A model generated the notes under the pieces. That model did not search any database, was not told where the DNA came from, and saw only the letters and a list, made by a program, of their open reading frames with translations. This document shows, one piece after another, positions 37,181-49,383 of a stretch of 64,000 nt of DNA (within the stretch, counting starts at the first letter, position 1; each line of letters begins with the position of its first letter). A program made the position numbers and the translations under genes. The stretch comes from Anaspis maculata (lineage: Eukaryota; Arthropoda; Insecta; Coleoptera; Scraptiidae): NCBI GenBank assembly GCA_949128115.1, contig CASBRS010000033.1, forward strand, positions 62,001 to 126,000, given 5' to 3'.

Positions 37181-38283
37181 GTCCGGCGGAAAAAGACACG
37201 AATTGTGCACGTAGGAAAAAGAGCTTTTTGTATTTTTTTCATTGATATACACCTAAAAGTAAGTCGATTAGGAAGCGGAGGCATTCTTGCAAAGTCACTA
37301 GTAACTGAGTACGGCCCTGTCAAAATTTTAAAGAAGTTCTTGGAAATTTTCGAAAGTTTGTCCGATGGCTTTCGGTTATGCATCAATTCCTATGTATTCG
37401 AGGATAAGAAATCCAACAAAAGTGACCCCGAAGAGATAGTGCCGTTATTTTTGAAGATACAGGGTGAAACATGAATTTCGACCTAACATTTTTGAGGTAT
37501 TTCCGGATTTTTTTCCGAAGTGGTGGGGGAAGGGAGAAGCACCATTACTATTTCATCCTGGTTTTTGGGCCTTTTAGAACAAATTCAGAGGGGTAGGCAA
37601 TCGCGAACAGTGACTGGTGTTTCGGTACAGCTCCGCAAAAACTTTTTGTAACTGTTAGGTCATGTTCATATTTTCGAATGATAGAGACGTTTCAAGTTTG
37701 CATTTAGATGTGTAATAAATGGAAATATGATTTAATTGAAGTCGGTAAGGTAGCGCGATTTTTTTCATTGATACAGGATGAACCGCCTATGTCACTCGAT
37801 ATTTTAGAGTCATTTGATGATTTCATATATGTCACGATGCCTGCAGGAAGAGATTTCACTAACATTCTTCTTTCCACCTTACACACCTTAGATAACACAA
37901 TATAACATACCTGAAGACAACCTCAAAAGGTTCTGGGCAATACAGTACAGCCCAGCAAAGCGTTCCCGCAACCCCTAAATTATTTTCGCATTTCGCAACC
38001 GAACGGAACGGTTTTAGTGTGCATTCACACGTTTTCGTTAATGAGAAATACCATTTGATTGATGCCAAAGATATATGAGACCCTTAGTTTTTCCAATACA
38101 GGGTGAATGTGTGGCATGACTCGGTAGCCGAGAGATATTTTAAAATTTTTAGCGCACTGCTCCAAACGGAAAGGAGCTTAATATATGTTCTCGCTTTGTC
38201 CGTTTGTCTGTCCCGTTCGTCCGTCTATCCGTGCGTCCGTGTGTCCGTCCGTCCGGCACAGCATCTAGTCGTAGACGGAAGGA

Positions 38284-38930
38284 TGCGAAAAATTTCGATT
38301 TCAATGGGTAGCCAATTATGGTCTTGGGACCCAAACCAGGATAAATCGTGTTTTATAGTGTTCCTTTTGCATGCGGGAAATCATACCTTTACTCACCCAC
38401 TCTCACTTATACAGACTTATTAGATTCTTATGGGGTTGATCCGCAGGGGATGAACTCTGTGCAGTCGCGAACTACCCTAGGAAATTCAGGCCTTCGCAAA
38501 TATACTTCCTGCTTGCGAAGCAAAGACGCAGAACCGTTTTCGATAAGTAGGTATTTCGAATAAAACTATAATGCTCTGTTTCACAAAGGTGAAAAATACA
38601 TCTATTTATTGTAAAGGAAGGTTGTTTTTTCCAACTTAAGAGATAGAAGAAGTATTTATATCAAAAAGGCAATACCCACAATCCGACATATTTGTTTTAC
38701 AACTGTTTTTAGGTATATTCGCGGGCCCGAGCTTCCAAGGGTGGTCCACGATTGCACAGAGCTTTCCCCCGCGGATCAATCCCATAAGAATCAAATAAGT
38801 TTCTTATAAGTGGGAGTGGGCAAGCAAAGGTATGATTTCCCGCATGCAATAGGAACACTCTAAGAGAAGATGTTTGTTTCTTGGTTTGGATCCTCGTTTG
38901 GGTCCCATTAGTTGAAATTTCTCGCACTAG
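38284..38930. mobile_element. Inverted-repeat element nested in the loop of element E
   Basis: 38284-38510 pairs with 38705-38930 (for example GCATGCGGGAAATCATACCTT and its complement). One end reads CGCACTA, recalling the TAGT-type ends of other palindromes; the other end is mutated. Confidence 0.65.
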
Positions 38931-38984
38931 GTCATGAAGGCGCGCAAGCGCGCTTCTAACTGAAAGTCAGGTGGTCCTGAACAT

Positions 38985-39075
38985 TGAATAAACTTGAAGA
39001 TTAAATAATATCGAGAATTGAATAATTTCGAAAACTGAATAATCTCGAAAATTGAATAATCTCAAAGAATGAATA
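38985..39075. repeat. 17-18-bp minisatellite
   Basis: Five copies of GAATAATCTCGAAAATT with changes, inside the loop of element E. Confidence 0.75.
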
Positions 39076-40761
39076 CCTACTCACCCTTGAAATTATTCGA
39101 ATTATAATTTCTCCTCAACATTATTTTTTATCCGTTATTGTAGATTACACAATGAAAAAGAAATCAATTTTTGAGGTCATTAACATTTCATAGCTTGAAA
39201 TTTCCTCTTTCCAAAATCTGATATAAGATTCGGAGGCCACCATAAAACATGCTATAAAATGCGATTCCTTAATTGTTTGGCACACTTTGGCTGATTTGGA
39301 GAAAAAAATAAAAGTAACTGAAATGTTCCAGGAATATTTTCAAAAATTTCAATTTAGATCAGTCAAACGCTATTCCAAATAACAAAGTCACTATTGCAAT
39401 TTTGGAGTTTTAATTTACCGTTCTAACACTCAATAACAACGTAATCTAATGAGATGCACCCAGGTACTCATTTTACTTTCGGATTTCGATGAAGCTTGGA
39501 GCATAATATTAGGCAACAGAACATACAACAGTAACCTTCGCTGAGCTGAAGAGTGAGACGAATGATCGTACTCAATGCTAAAGAAAGAAAGGACCGACCG
39601 AACCTACTGCGCATTTTCCTAGTCAAATCTTGGTGGACATCTCTCTTCTAGAGTAAGGATCCTTTCGTCCAGGACTAGATGCTGTGACAAACGGACTGAC
39701 GGACGGACAGACGGATGACGGACGGGAACGAATGGACAGACAAAAGAACAAAGTGAGAATATAAAGCTCCTTCCCGTTTGGAGTAGTGCGCTAAAAATTT
39801 CAAAATATCTCTCGGCTACCGAGTCACGTTACACATTCACCCTGTATTGGAGAAACTAAAGGTCTTATATCTTTGGCATCAATCGAATGGTATTTCTCGT
39901 TAACGAAAACGTGCAAATGCACACTAACCGTCTCGTCCGGTTGCGAAATGCGAGAATAATTAATTTAGGGGTTGCGGGAACGCTTTGCGGGGCTGTACTG
40001 TATTGCCCAGAACCTTTTGAGGTTGCCTTCAGGTATGTATATTGTGGTATCTAAGGTGTGTAAGGTGAAAAAAAGAATATGAGTAAAACCTTTTCCTGCA
40101 GGCATCATTACATTGAAGAAATCATCAAATAGCTCTAAAATATCGAGTGACATAGACGTTTCACCCTGTATCAATGAAAAAAATCGCGCTACCTTACCGA
40201 CTTCAATAAAATCGTATTTCTTTTTATTAGAGATATAAATGCAAACTTGAAACGTCTCTGGCATTCCAAAATATGAACATGACCCAACAGTTACAAGAAG
40301 TTTTTGCGGAGCTGTACCAAAACACCAATCACTGTTCGCGATTGCCTACCCCTCTGAATTTGTTCCGAAAGGACCAAAAATTAAGATAAAATAGAAATGG
40401 TAAGTCTTCCTTCCCCCACCACTTCGGAAAAAAATCCGGAAATACCTCAAAAATGTTAGGTCAAAATTTACGTTTCACCCTGTATCTTCGAAAATAACGG
40501 CACTATCTCTTCGGGGCCATTTTTGTTGGATTTCTCAGCCTCGAATACATAGAAATTGACACATAACCGAAAGCCATCGGACAACCTTCCAAAAATTTTC
40601 TGGAAATTCTTTCAAATTTTGACAGGGCCGTACTAAGTTACTAATGATCCTACAAGAATGCCTCCGCTCCCTAATCGACTTACTTTTAGGTGTAGATCAA
40701 GGAAAAAAACACAAACAGTGTTTTTTCCTACGTGCATAATTCGTGTCTTTTTCCGCCGGAC

Positions 40762-41030
40762 CTATGGAACAGACCTCAACCAACTAAAAAGGGATGGTCA
40801 AAGCGAGAAACAGGATATTGCTGTTGAGTAGAGGCCGGAAAAAAAACACGCCAACGAGTCTCTCATTGGAGGAGATCTCTTGAAATTATCTTGTCAACTA
40901 CCAAATGTTTTGACCGGGGTAAAATTTGAGCGTCTTAACGACTACAAACTTGAGGGCAGTTTCTGTAAAAGTAGCCCTTGGACTAATTGTTTCCCAATTC
41001 AAAATGAAGCTTCACACTACCTTGCTTTCA
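40762..41030. other. No gene seen
   Basis: Intergenic sequence between a palindrome and a SINE. No supported feature. Confidence 0.4.
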
Positions 41031-41043
41031 TTTTGTCTGTTCT

Positions 41044-41365
41044 TTTTCTTTTTTTTTTGCCCTGCATCAACAGCTAGGTTATTAGCAGGTTTTTGCCGTC
41101 GGGGTTTTTCTTTAACGATAACAATGAGGACAATAACAACGAAGTACTGTGAGATTTACATCTTTGGATCAGTGGGGGATTTATCAGTGGGGTTTTGTTT
41201 CGAAGGCTTTCTCGTTTCATCCCTCTTCCCGGGGCATCACCGCACGATAGTAGATGCCTCAGTACTAAGGGAAGCGTGAAAAAGTCCATCTGGCCCAGTG
41301 CGGATTTGAACCCGGGACCTTCGCCTTCGAAAGCGAGGCCGAGCTCACCGTGCTACCGACTGGGT
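41044..41365 (-). mobile_element. tRNA-derived SINE with 13-bp target duplication
   Basis: On the minus strand the element starts CCCAGTCGGTAGCACGG (A box) and carries GGTTCAAATCC, a consensus B box. A unique body of about 240 bp and an A-rich tail follow. TTTTGTCTGTTCT flanks it at 41031-41043 and 41366-41378. The tRNA part does not fold into a proper T stem or anticodon stem, so it is the SINE head and not a working tRNA gene. Confidence 0.9.
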
Positions 41366-41499
41366 TTTTGTCTGTTCTGTTTTCCTTTTTCCAGCAAAAT
41401 TTTCACGGAAGAAAATTGGCCGTTTTTTGTATGGGCCTACTAGCCCAGACATTTCAGGTTTTGACCTGGAAAAAAATAGCGTGAGTCTGGAAATTGGTG

Positions 41500-43045
41500 G
41501 AACGCTTCCACTTTAACCCCTTAACCACATACTGAAAGTCCTGAAAAATCCTATGTCCGCTTCATCGGTTTTTGGCGGCAAAAAAGTGTAAGTGACATTA
41601 TTTTAGAAACTATTTATTCAAATACGCGTCGAAGTTTCAATACAGCTGAAAACTTTCGAAAATTATCTTCTTGGTCTATTGAAAAACATATTGAAAGTCC
41701 TGAAAAATCCTCTGTCCGCTTCATTGGTTTTTGGCGACAAAAAGGTTCAAATGACATTATTTTGGAAACTATTTATTGAAATACGAGTTGGAGTTCCAGT
41801 ACAGGTGAAAATGGCTAAAACTGGTCTCCTTTGTCAGTTGAACAACATACTAGAAGTCCTCAAGAATCCTATGTCCGTTTCATTGTTTTTTGGCGGCAGA
41901 AAGGTATAAGTGACATTTTTCACTACTATTCATTGAAATACGGGTTTAAGTTTTGATACAAGTGAAAATATCTAGTCTCTTCGGTCAGTTGAGCGGCATA
42001 CTGAAAGTTCTAAGAAATCCCATGTCCGCTTCATTGTTTTTAGGCGGAAAAAAGGTATAAGTGACATTGTTTTGGAAACTATCCAATTAAACAGGCGGTC
42101 AAGTTTTGATACAACTGAAAATTGCTGGAAGTAATCTCCTTGTTTAGTTGAGCAACATATTGAAAGTCCTCAAAAATCTTCTTTTCGCTTCATTAGTTTC
42201 TGGTAGCAGGAAGGTATAAGTGAAATTTTCTTTTGTTACTATTTATTAAAATACGGGTTGAAGTTCCGATACCTAAAAATTGCTGAAAATGGTCTCCTCG
42301 GTCAACTGAAGAACACACTAAAAATACTAAGAAAATCCCTGTTCGCCTCATTGTTTTTTGGCGAAAAAAAGTATAAGTGACATTGTTTTGGAAACTATTA
42401 TTTATTGAATCAGGCGTTGAAGTTCCAATATATCTGAAAATTGCTGGAACTGATTTCCTTGATCATGTAAGCAACATACTGATTGTCCGCTTCATCGTCT
42501 TTTGGCGGAAAAAAGGTATAAGATCATTTCTTGAAACTATTGATCAAAATATGTGTTGAAGCTGCAGGACAGTTGAAAATTGCTGAAAATGGTCAATTCG
42601 GACAAGTGCAGTCAACTAACAAAGGAGACCATTTTTAGCAATTTTCAACTGTACTGAAACTTAACCCGTATTTCAAACAAACAGTTTACAATAAAATGTC
42701 ACTTATACATTTTTGTCGCCAAAAAACATGAAGCGGGCATGGGATTCCTCAGAACTCTTAGTATGTTATTCAACCAACAAAAGAATACTATTTCTCAGCA
42801 ATTTCAGCTGTACTGAAACTTCAACTCATGGTTCAATAAATAGTCTCCAAAATAATGTCACTTGAACATTTTTGCTGCCAAAAACCGATGAAGTGGACAT
42901 TGTATTTCTTGGGACTTTCGATATGTTGTTAAGCTGACCGGGAAGACCATTTTTGGCAATTTTCAGCTGTATTGAAACTTGACCGCGTGTTCAATTCAAT
43001 AGTTTTTGAAACAAATGTCACTTATAACTTTTTTGGGGGCTTGCA
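41500..43045. repeat. ~158-bp tandem array that flips orientation
   Basis: Seven forward copies (marked by CGCTTCATTG followed by TTTTTGGCGG near 41560, 41719, 41876, 42029, 42186, 42344 and 42489) are followed from about 42600 by two and a half copies in reverse. The period is 145-159 bp. Confidence 0.88.
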
Positions 43046-43049
43046 ATTT

Positions 43050-44400
43050 GATGGCACGACTTCCAGCTTGGCCGCAACAACAACAGCTGAGGCAACAAGG
43101 GAGCTCACTGAAATTCTGAAAGCTCTGAAAAACACAAGGAGGCTCATCAGGGCTCCAACTAAAACATTATGACACAAGGGGGGCCCGATGGAGCTTCATG
43201 ACCCACGGTGAAAATTGTACGGGACTCAGCAGAATTTCAAATGATATAGACGACACAATGGAGCCAGACAAAGTTCTGTTTGACAAAATAAGGCAAAAAA
43301 GGCTCACCTCTGGGCTTACTGGTGCCCTGAAAGCCATGAAAAAACATGACGGAGCTGATCAAAACTACACTTGCAGACAAAGGGGGGGGACAACAAGGGC
43401 CGGAATATTATATGGAGACCGATAGGGCTCCGAATGACATGAAAGCACAAGGGTGCTTAGTGCTCCGGAAGTAACGCAAAATACAAGGAGACTGGCAGGT
43501 CTCAAAATAACATTGAAGACCCAAGAAGAAGGCCCAATGAAGCTCTGGATAACAGAAGATGATAGTAGAGGGCTCAATGGAATTCTGAGAGCTATGAAAC
43601 ACATAACGGCACTTGAGGACGCAAGGGGGTCCGATAGGAGGCTGAATATCACATGAAGGCACAAGGGGTTCACTAGTGCCCCAACAGCCTCGGAAAAATA
43701 AAAGGAAACTCAACAGAGCTTCAATCGACGTTGAAGACACAAGGGGGCCTACTGGAGATCTGTATAACATAATATAGACTTATTGGCACGTATTTTCTCT
43801 GGAAGTCTATCAGCTCTGGGGCTTATCAGAGCTTTGATTCCATTTCAAGAAACAAAGGGGCCCGGTAGGGCTCCGAATATGACATGTTGCCACAACGCTG
43901 CTTGCTGCTCCGGAAGTCACAGGAAATGCAAGGGGGCATAGCAGGACTTCAAATCACACCGGGGCCCAGTGGGGTTCTTGAAACACAAGTTTTCAAAATG
44001 GGGGCTTCTGGAACTCTCAAAGCTATGAAAAATATGAGAAGGGTAATTATAGGTCTCAAAATTACACTTAAGGACGTAAAAAGCCCGACAAGGCTTCGAA
44101 CACCACATGAAGGCACAAGGGGCTTACCAGTTCTCCGAAAGTCAAGGAACAATGTAAGGCGGCTCGGCAGAGCTCAGAAAAAATACAGGGAAACTGATCA
44201 GGCTAGGGTTCCGAATATGACATCGAAACACAAAGGTGCTTACTGCTACGAAAGTCACGGAGAAATGCAAGGGGCTCGCCAAAGGCTTTAAACTGCACTA
44301 AAGACACAAGGAGGCCCAATGGAGGTCTAGATAGCACAAGAACGCAACAGAGGGCTTGCTGGGATCCTGGTAGTCATGAAAAAACCTGAAGGGCTAATTG
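43050..44400. repeat. GGGCCC-type degenerate satellite, left block
   Basis: Irregular 50-70-bp units built around ACACAAGGGGGCCC, GGGCTC and TCTGAAAG. It is the inverted match of 51160-52350. ORFs are repeat artefacts. Confidence 0.8.
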
Positions 44401-44640
44401 AAACCTGTCCGGTCACGGTCACCTGAATTTCGTGTTTGGAGCCGGAGTAGTTTGTGTTTGAAGTCGCAGTCTTTCGTGTTCAAAGTCGACATGTCATTAT
44501 GAAAGTTGAAGTTTTCCATTTTTAAATTCAAAAATCGAGATATGAGTCGAAGCTGATCGCGTTCAAAGTCACAAGTGGAAAAAATCGTGTTGAAGTCGGA
44601 ATGTCGTGGTTGGAGTCAGAATGTCGAGATTGAAACAAAG
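44401..44640. repeat. GTTTGAAGTCG short repeat tract
   Basis: Repeats of about 20 bp around TGTTTGAAGTCG and AAAGTCGACATG, downstream of gene copy 1. The same tract lies at 48255-48600, 50930-51150 and 54600-54740. Confidence 0.7.
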
Positions 44641-45176
44641 CTTTTTAGTTTAAAGTTCCAGTTCTCATGCTTGAGGTCTGAATTGCTAATTTTTTCATCA
44701 ACAGATTACATTAGATTTCAACTCCTAAATTTTTTATTTTTCCCGCAAAAGTTTGAGGTTTTTTTTTTCATTCATTGGCTCGAAACCTGGGAGGATATTT
44801 CAAATCTTTTGGATAATCTGGAATAGTCATGAAACTGTGCAAAACTTTTCCAATTTGACCCACTCTGTATCTTCCCTAATAACAAAAAGGAATTTCACCC
44901 ATAGTGGTGTCACCAATTGGGAACACACTGTATAGGTCCTAATTGCATTATTGCTCCGGGTTATCTTCCATAGACTGTGGAATCAGGGATTCAATAAACT
45001 CAATGTCAAATATGAAGTAGGTGAATTGTGAATCGTATTATTGTTGCTGGTAGCGCGGTTTTTTTTTTCTCAAGAAAAAAAGTCTATCAAGTCATCCAGT
45101 GAAATTTTTTAATTTATCATTCATTGTAGACAAGTTTGACGTCTTGACGGCCTAGCCCGTCATCTTAACAGGCTGA

Positions 45177-45479
45177 TTAGCGGCCGTGTCCTGCGCCTGC
45201 TCCTCGGCCTGCTCCCCTGCCGCTGCCGTGTCCGCCATAGGTCTGAGGCTCTAGAATCACGAAAATTGAAAAATTATATTATCAGCTTTTATTCAAACAA
45301 TAACAATCAATTGAGTACGAGGATGAGTAGTGAGCTATTATTATCATCAAATGATTTCAAGAAAACACGAAATGAAACTTCAATCCAAACCTACTTTCTT
45401 GATCTGCTTGATCTGCATATGCATAAAGCACTGATTGAAGAACAATCACCAGAACCATCACAAAGAGCTTGAAGTTCAT
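45177..45479 (-). CDS. Secreted glycine-rich peptide, copy 1 (two exons)
   Basis: Exon 1 is 45479-45395 and exon 2 is 45250-45177, joined by a 144-base GT-AG intron in phase 1. The 52-residue product starts MNFKLFVMVLVIVLQSVLYA, a clear signal peptide with likely cleavage after AYA. The mature part of about 30 residues begins acidic (DQADQE) and ends in a basic Gly-rich tail, YGGHGSGRGAGR... ending GHGR. It differs from copy 2 by one silent base. The TATA position reads TACAAAA, unlike copy 2. Palindrome C sits about 175 bp upstream of the ATG. It could be antimicrobial, cuticular or an effector; function unknown. Confidence 0.78.
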
Positions 45480-45653
45480 GTTGTCCGAATTGGATAACTG
45501 TGAGCTTCAAATGGAATCTTGACGTCTTTTGTAGCAAAATCGCCATCAATAAAACCTTGTACGTAAGGATAATCAAGTACTCAAAACTGTTAGAAGTATA
45601 TAAACTATTTAACTACATGTAATGTGTTGAACAATAACTACAAGTTGTTATAC

Positions 45654-46269
45654 TAGTCCAAGAGCTGGCGACAAAAAAAAGTGCAACAGTTTTCTAAAGG
45701 CTGAAACTCTGGAATATGTTAGATTACTCAATTACATCCATGAAATAACTAGTCAGACACCGGTTCATTAGAACCTGCTCAATCGGCAGCCAAAAGAAGT
45801 CCGAAATGCCCGAAAGGACAGTTCTGACAACGCACAGCATTGTTGTCTGACGCACAGCTCTGTTGTCTGATGCAAATATATCAGCAGTTGCATCTGTTGT
45901 CTGAGTTACGGTTCAAATGAATCGCCCGTAGCGACATACAGATTTGGAGAAAAAATCAGAGAAGCCTTGCGTAATGGAACCATCTAATGAAGAGAGGTAA
46001 GTACCTAGGTGTGGTCATAGCCGTAACTCAGACAACAGCTGACAGCTGTGGGTCAGACAACAGAGCTGTGCGTCAGATAACAAAGCTGTGCGTTGTCAGA
46101 ACTGTCCGTTCGGGCATTTCGGACTTTTTTTGGCTGCCGATTGAGGAGGTTCTAATGAACCGGTGTCTGACTGTTTATTTCATGGATGTAATTGAGTAAT
46201 CTAACATATTCCAGAGTTTCAGCCTTTAGAAAACTGTTGCACTTTTTTTTGTTGCCAGCTCTCCGACTA
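45654..46269. mobile_element. Palindromic element C, 3-bp target duplication TAC
   Basis: A 616-bp inverted repeat with ends TAGTCCAAGAGCTGGC and, inverted, TAGTCGGAGAGCTGGC. TAC flanks it at 45651-45653 and 46270-46272. The inverted duplicate at 49911-49925 preserves the empty site with a single TAC (GTTATACC on that strand), proving the borders. Arms carry repeats of CTGTTGTCTGACGCACAG. Confidence 0.92.
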
Positions 46270-46777
46270 TACCCAGCCAGGAGTTATTTTCTATTGTGAA
46301 TTGTGGAACCACCAGTCATTTTGCTGAAATTTATTTTGCAATTTCTATTATAAAGACCCGATAAAAATATAAGAACTGTTTTTTCGGTACGAGCCGTGAA
46401 GTACATACGTCAATTATAACCTGGTTCCTGTGTCGCAATGTCCATTTTCTAGTGGGCAAAATATGAAGAAGTATAGACCATGCTTCTCTCACGTTATCTT
46501 TGAGAACAGAAATTCCAAAGGCATGCATCATCTGATAGATACATCTAGACGGCTACGGATCGGTTTTGCCAATTTTGATGAAAAAAAAACAATTGTCAAA
46601 CAAAAAAAATCCACCGCACTTGGTTTGAGGCACAATTGATTGTGATGTAAAATTCCATGTTATTTATAAAAATGCTAAATTTCACTCAAACTTTCACTCA
46701 ACTCACAACTGGCTGGCTCACAATTTGGCCACAATAAACAACAAAGTATGGGTAGAAAATAGGTGCTATAGAATATT

Positions 46778-47229
46778 GATACGGTATTCGGGTTCACCTA
46801 TTTCGAAATCAATCGCGCTGATTTACTCGTGAACAAACTGCACTTCATCCACTACTACCGATACAACTGAATAACGCACTCAGTTATTAATCGTCCAGAA
46901 ATTCACAATGTCGCTTGAGATGTTATCGCCACGGTCGCTTGATTCCAACTCTCTCCCGATGCCAGGTCGAGTTCCACTCTTATAGTGGCATCAAAGGTTC
47001 TGGATGCTTCCTGTTCGATTGTTGGAGTCTCCAGCACACAAGGATTTTTCTGGTATCTGTGTCGAGATGGATTCCAGAGCCGAATGGAATTGCGTACCTT
47101 CTACGGCACCTTCACCAGAACTCTCGACGTGTCGTGACCTACCGCTGCAATCTCTCGATGCTTCTCGAACGCGACGCGGGAATCTAGATTTCTCCGAAAA
47201 GAACCGGGATGGTCGCGAGGTTCGTAACA
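46778..47229 (-). mobile_element. Solo LTR related to the 3860 LTR
   Basis: On the minus strand it runs from TGTTACGAACCTCGCGACC to GAATACCGTATCA and aligns along its length with 3860-4285, with an extra stretch of about 25 bp. The final CGTAACA has become CGTATCA. No target duplication is visible, so the flanks have been rearranged. Confidence 0.8.
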
Positions 47230-47920
47230 TCATTTTTCCAAGCCTTTTTCTCACGAAAAAGCCTGAAAGTTCGAGGGCTTTTGTTGATGGATATGAACTT
47301 TGCATACCTTGAAGGCTGTTAAAAATTTTAGAATTTTCCAAAATAAGCTGATCAATGTTCAGAATGAACTTCCAAAGCTTCCCAGCAAAGCTTGATTTTT
47401 TCAAATGTCGATTTGATCTCGAGCTTCCTAAACTATCAGATTCTCAGATATCTGAAAGCCCTCGTTGAAATCAAGTTTCAAAAACTAAAATGTTAGGCCT
47501 TTTAATAAGTGAATAAAAATAGTTAATATAAATATAAATAAAAATAGTTAAGTGAATAAGTTAATAGAAAAAGCCTCACTCAAGCTTGACAACAGGAAGC
47601 AGTGTAGTTGCAACATCCCTCCAAAATACGAAAGATTCGAAGCTTTCCAAGAAAGCCTTGTTAAAAAAAATACAGTTGTAGCTTTCAGAGCCAATTTGTT
47701 TTATTCTTACGGCTTTTTAAAACTTTTGGAGGAAAAGCTTGAAATCGAAGCTTTTCAGAGTTTTATGTAAGTGCTTCTGAGCTGGGGTAGGGTAGCGGCA
47801 AAGGGGTTGGAGATAAAAACTTATTGAATCGATGTTTCCCCATAAATAAAAGCCCAATTGTTTTTGCTTGAAAAGCTATTTGTAAGGAGTCTGGAATCAG
47901 TGGGAGGGAAAAACTAGTCT
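47230..47920. repeat. Third copy of the 33-34 kb repeat family
   Basis: 47230-47660 matches 33105-33480 (GAAAGTTCGAG, GACAACAGGAAGCAG) and 47768-47920 matches the tandem units at 33590-34255. No gene. Confidence 0.7.
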
Positions 47921-47989
47921 TGAACTTACTGGCAATGTGGGCATTTTAGAAAAGATCAGGGGATGGGTTGAAATTTCTGAATTTATTTT

Positions 47990-48155
47990 TAACAGACGGC
48001 CTCGTAGCACAGGGGTCAGCATCTGCCTGTGGTACGTAGGTTTGCGGGCTCGTATCCCGCTGTAGTCTAGGTGTTGTGTTCGTATCACACTGCAATTTAT
48101 CTGTACTAAATATAAAATGTATCAGCAATAAAGGCGAGCTCCTATAGCCGAAAAA
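47990..48155 (+). mobile_element. Second, different tRNA-derived SINE
   Basis: GTAGCACAGGGGTC fits an A box and GGCTCGTATCC a slightly changed B box 33 bp later. An AT-rich body and an A8 run follow. The sequence differs from the SINE at 41044. No target duplication found. Confidence 0.6.
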
Positions 48156-48254
48156 AAACTGATAAGAAGAAAACAAACTTTTTTCACATGTAGAGAAAAT
48201 TAGATTGCTACACTACCCCTCTCCTGCAAGAAAAATAGCACGACGAGCCATACT

Positions 48255-48603
48255 ATGAGTCCAAGTTTTTTGCGTTTGAAGTCAAAATTGTGAAAAAGGG
48301 TCGAAGTTTTTGTGTTTGACGAAGTTTTGTAGTTGAAGTCGGAATGCTGAGATGAAAGTTTTTTTATTCAAAGTTGCAGTTTTCCAAGGTTAAAGTCCGA
48401 ATTATACATTTTTATCACGATTTCCGGATGAAAGCCCGGTTGAGAGTCAAATATTCAAGATAAAAGTCATGTTCTCATGACTTCATGTGAGGAAAGTTTT
48501 TGTGTTGAAGATCGAAATTTCAAGATTAAAGTCGGATATTCTTGTGTTTGAAGTCGGAACTTTGAAATTGGAATCAAAAATTCGAAGTCAAAATTCCATG
48601 ATT
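48255..48603. repeat. GTTTGAAGTCG repeat tract between the duplication arms
   Basis: Same 15-20-bp degenerate repeat as downstream of the peptide genes. It leads directly into the Gypsy relic. Confidence 0.65.
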
Positions 48604-49160
48604 TGATTCAGAGAAAGCAATCGTAGAGGAAGAAGACCACGTTGCTTTGGATGTGGAAAGGACGGACACCTGCAACGTGATTGCTGGCAACAGTACCGTT
48701 CAGCAGACTGTTCCATGCTGGAACGGGGAGCTGCTGATCAAGGAAGTCAACATCGTCCTGGAAAGGGTCATGGCAGTGGCAACACGGATGGTCTTTTTCG
48801 AAGACCAGCAGAGTGGCAACGTTGCAGTCAAGGCAATTGTCAATGAAACCTCAAGGAATTAGACTACGGCTGAGCTCAAGAAAGAGCAGCGCGAAAAACC
48901 AGCCATGGGTTCACTTGCTGAAAGAAAGGAACTTGGCCAGGACAGACCGGAATGGGCCGAGATATCTGATGGAGGGCTTGAATCCAAGGCTCTTTGGGCT
49001 CAGTGGAATTCTAGTATTAGGTAATACTAGGTAGTCAAGAGGATTAATGACGTCGTGTACAGAATCCAGCGAGCCCCGAGAGTCCACGTTGACCGCCTTG
49101 CACTTTACACTGGAAGTAACGATAAGCCTATTCGAGACGAACAGGCTCAAGAGGGGGCAG
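48604..49160 (+). pseudogene. Internally deleted Gypsy-like retrotransposon (gag knuckle, pol scraps)
   Basis: Three pieces survive in element order. At 48643-48684 is a nucleocapsid zinc knuckle, CFGCGKDGHLQRDC (C-x2-C-x4-H-x4-C). At about 48919-49024 is a pol linker with RPEWAEISDG and KALWAQWNSS, typical of the stretch before integrase. At 49037-49068 and on to the stop at 49166 is the integrase C-terminus, VVYRIQRAPR followed by VHVDRLALY. Protease, most of reverse transcriptase, RNase H and the integrase core are missing. A purine-rich tract, AGAGGGGGCAG, immediately precedes the LTR. Confidence 0.85.
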
Positions 49161-49383
49161 TGTTATGAGCGGCGATTCTGGAGGACACGCGATGTTCCAG
49201 ACACTTCCCATTGGGTCGCAGCGTACAAGTGTGTGGAGTTCTGGACATTTCCAGAATATACGCGATGGCTTAGCGATCAGAATACGTGGAGACTTGACCG
49301 TGCGAGTAAGACACATCTGTTCATTTTGGTGGAGGTGCCGGCTCCGCCGCACGTTGGGATTGCACTCGAAATACGCACAATAA
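49161..49383 (+). mobile_element. 3' LTR of the deleted Gypsy-like element
   Basis: It starts TGTTATGAGCGGCGATTC directly after the polypurine tract. The first 80 bp match the LTR at 59446 at about three bases in four. The right border is placed where the inverted duplication begins and may be later. Confidence 0.7.

Larger units (their letters stand above)
37181..40761. mobile_element. Very long palindromic element E
   Basis: Arms of about 1.1 kb (37181-38280 and 39665-40761) are imperfect reverse complements around a 1.4-kb loop. The ends are GTCCGGCGGAAAAAGACACG and its complement. Arms contain repeated ACAGGGTGAA motifs and a GTCC-rich tract. The first nine bases match the ends of elements A and D apart from one C/T. 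A target duplication was not found. Some arm ORFs appear in both arms but look unprotein-like. Confidence 0.82.
43190..46775. repeat. Left arm of a ~3-kb inverted segmental duplication (gene copy 1)
   Basis: The segment is the reverse complement of 49384-52350. Matches run from the satellite (CACGGTGAAAATTGTACGGG near 43201), through the GTTTGAAGTC tract and gene, to TAGGTGCTATAGAA. It differs mainly by the insertion of palindrome C. Confidence 0.88.

Noticed and set aside
41284..41365. A tRNA gene on the minus strand
   Set aside because: The A and B boxes are good, but the T stem and anticodon stem do not pair properly and the sequence continues into a SINE body bounded by target duplications.
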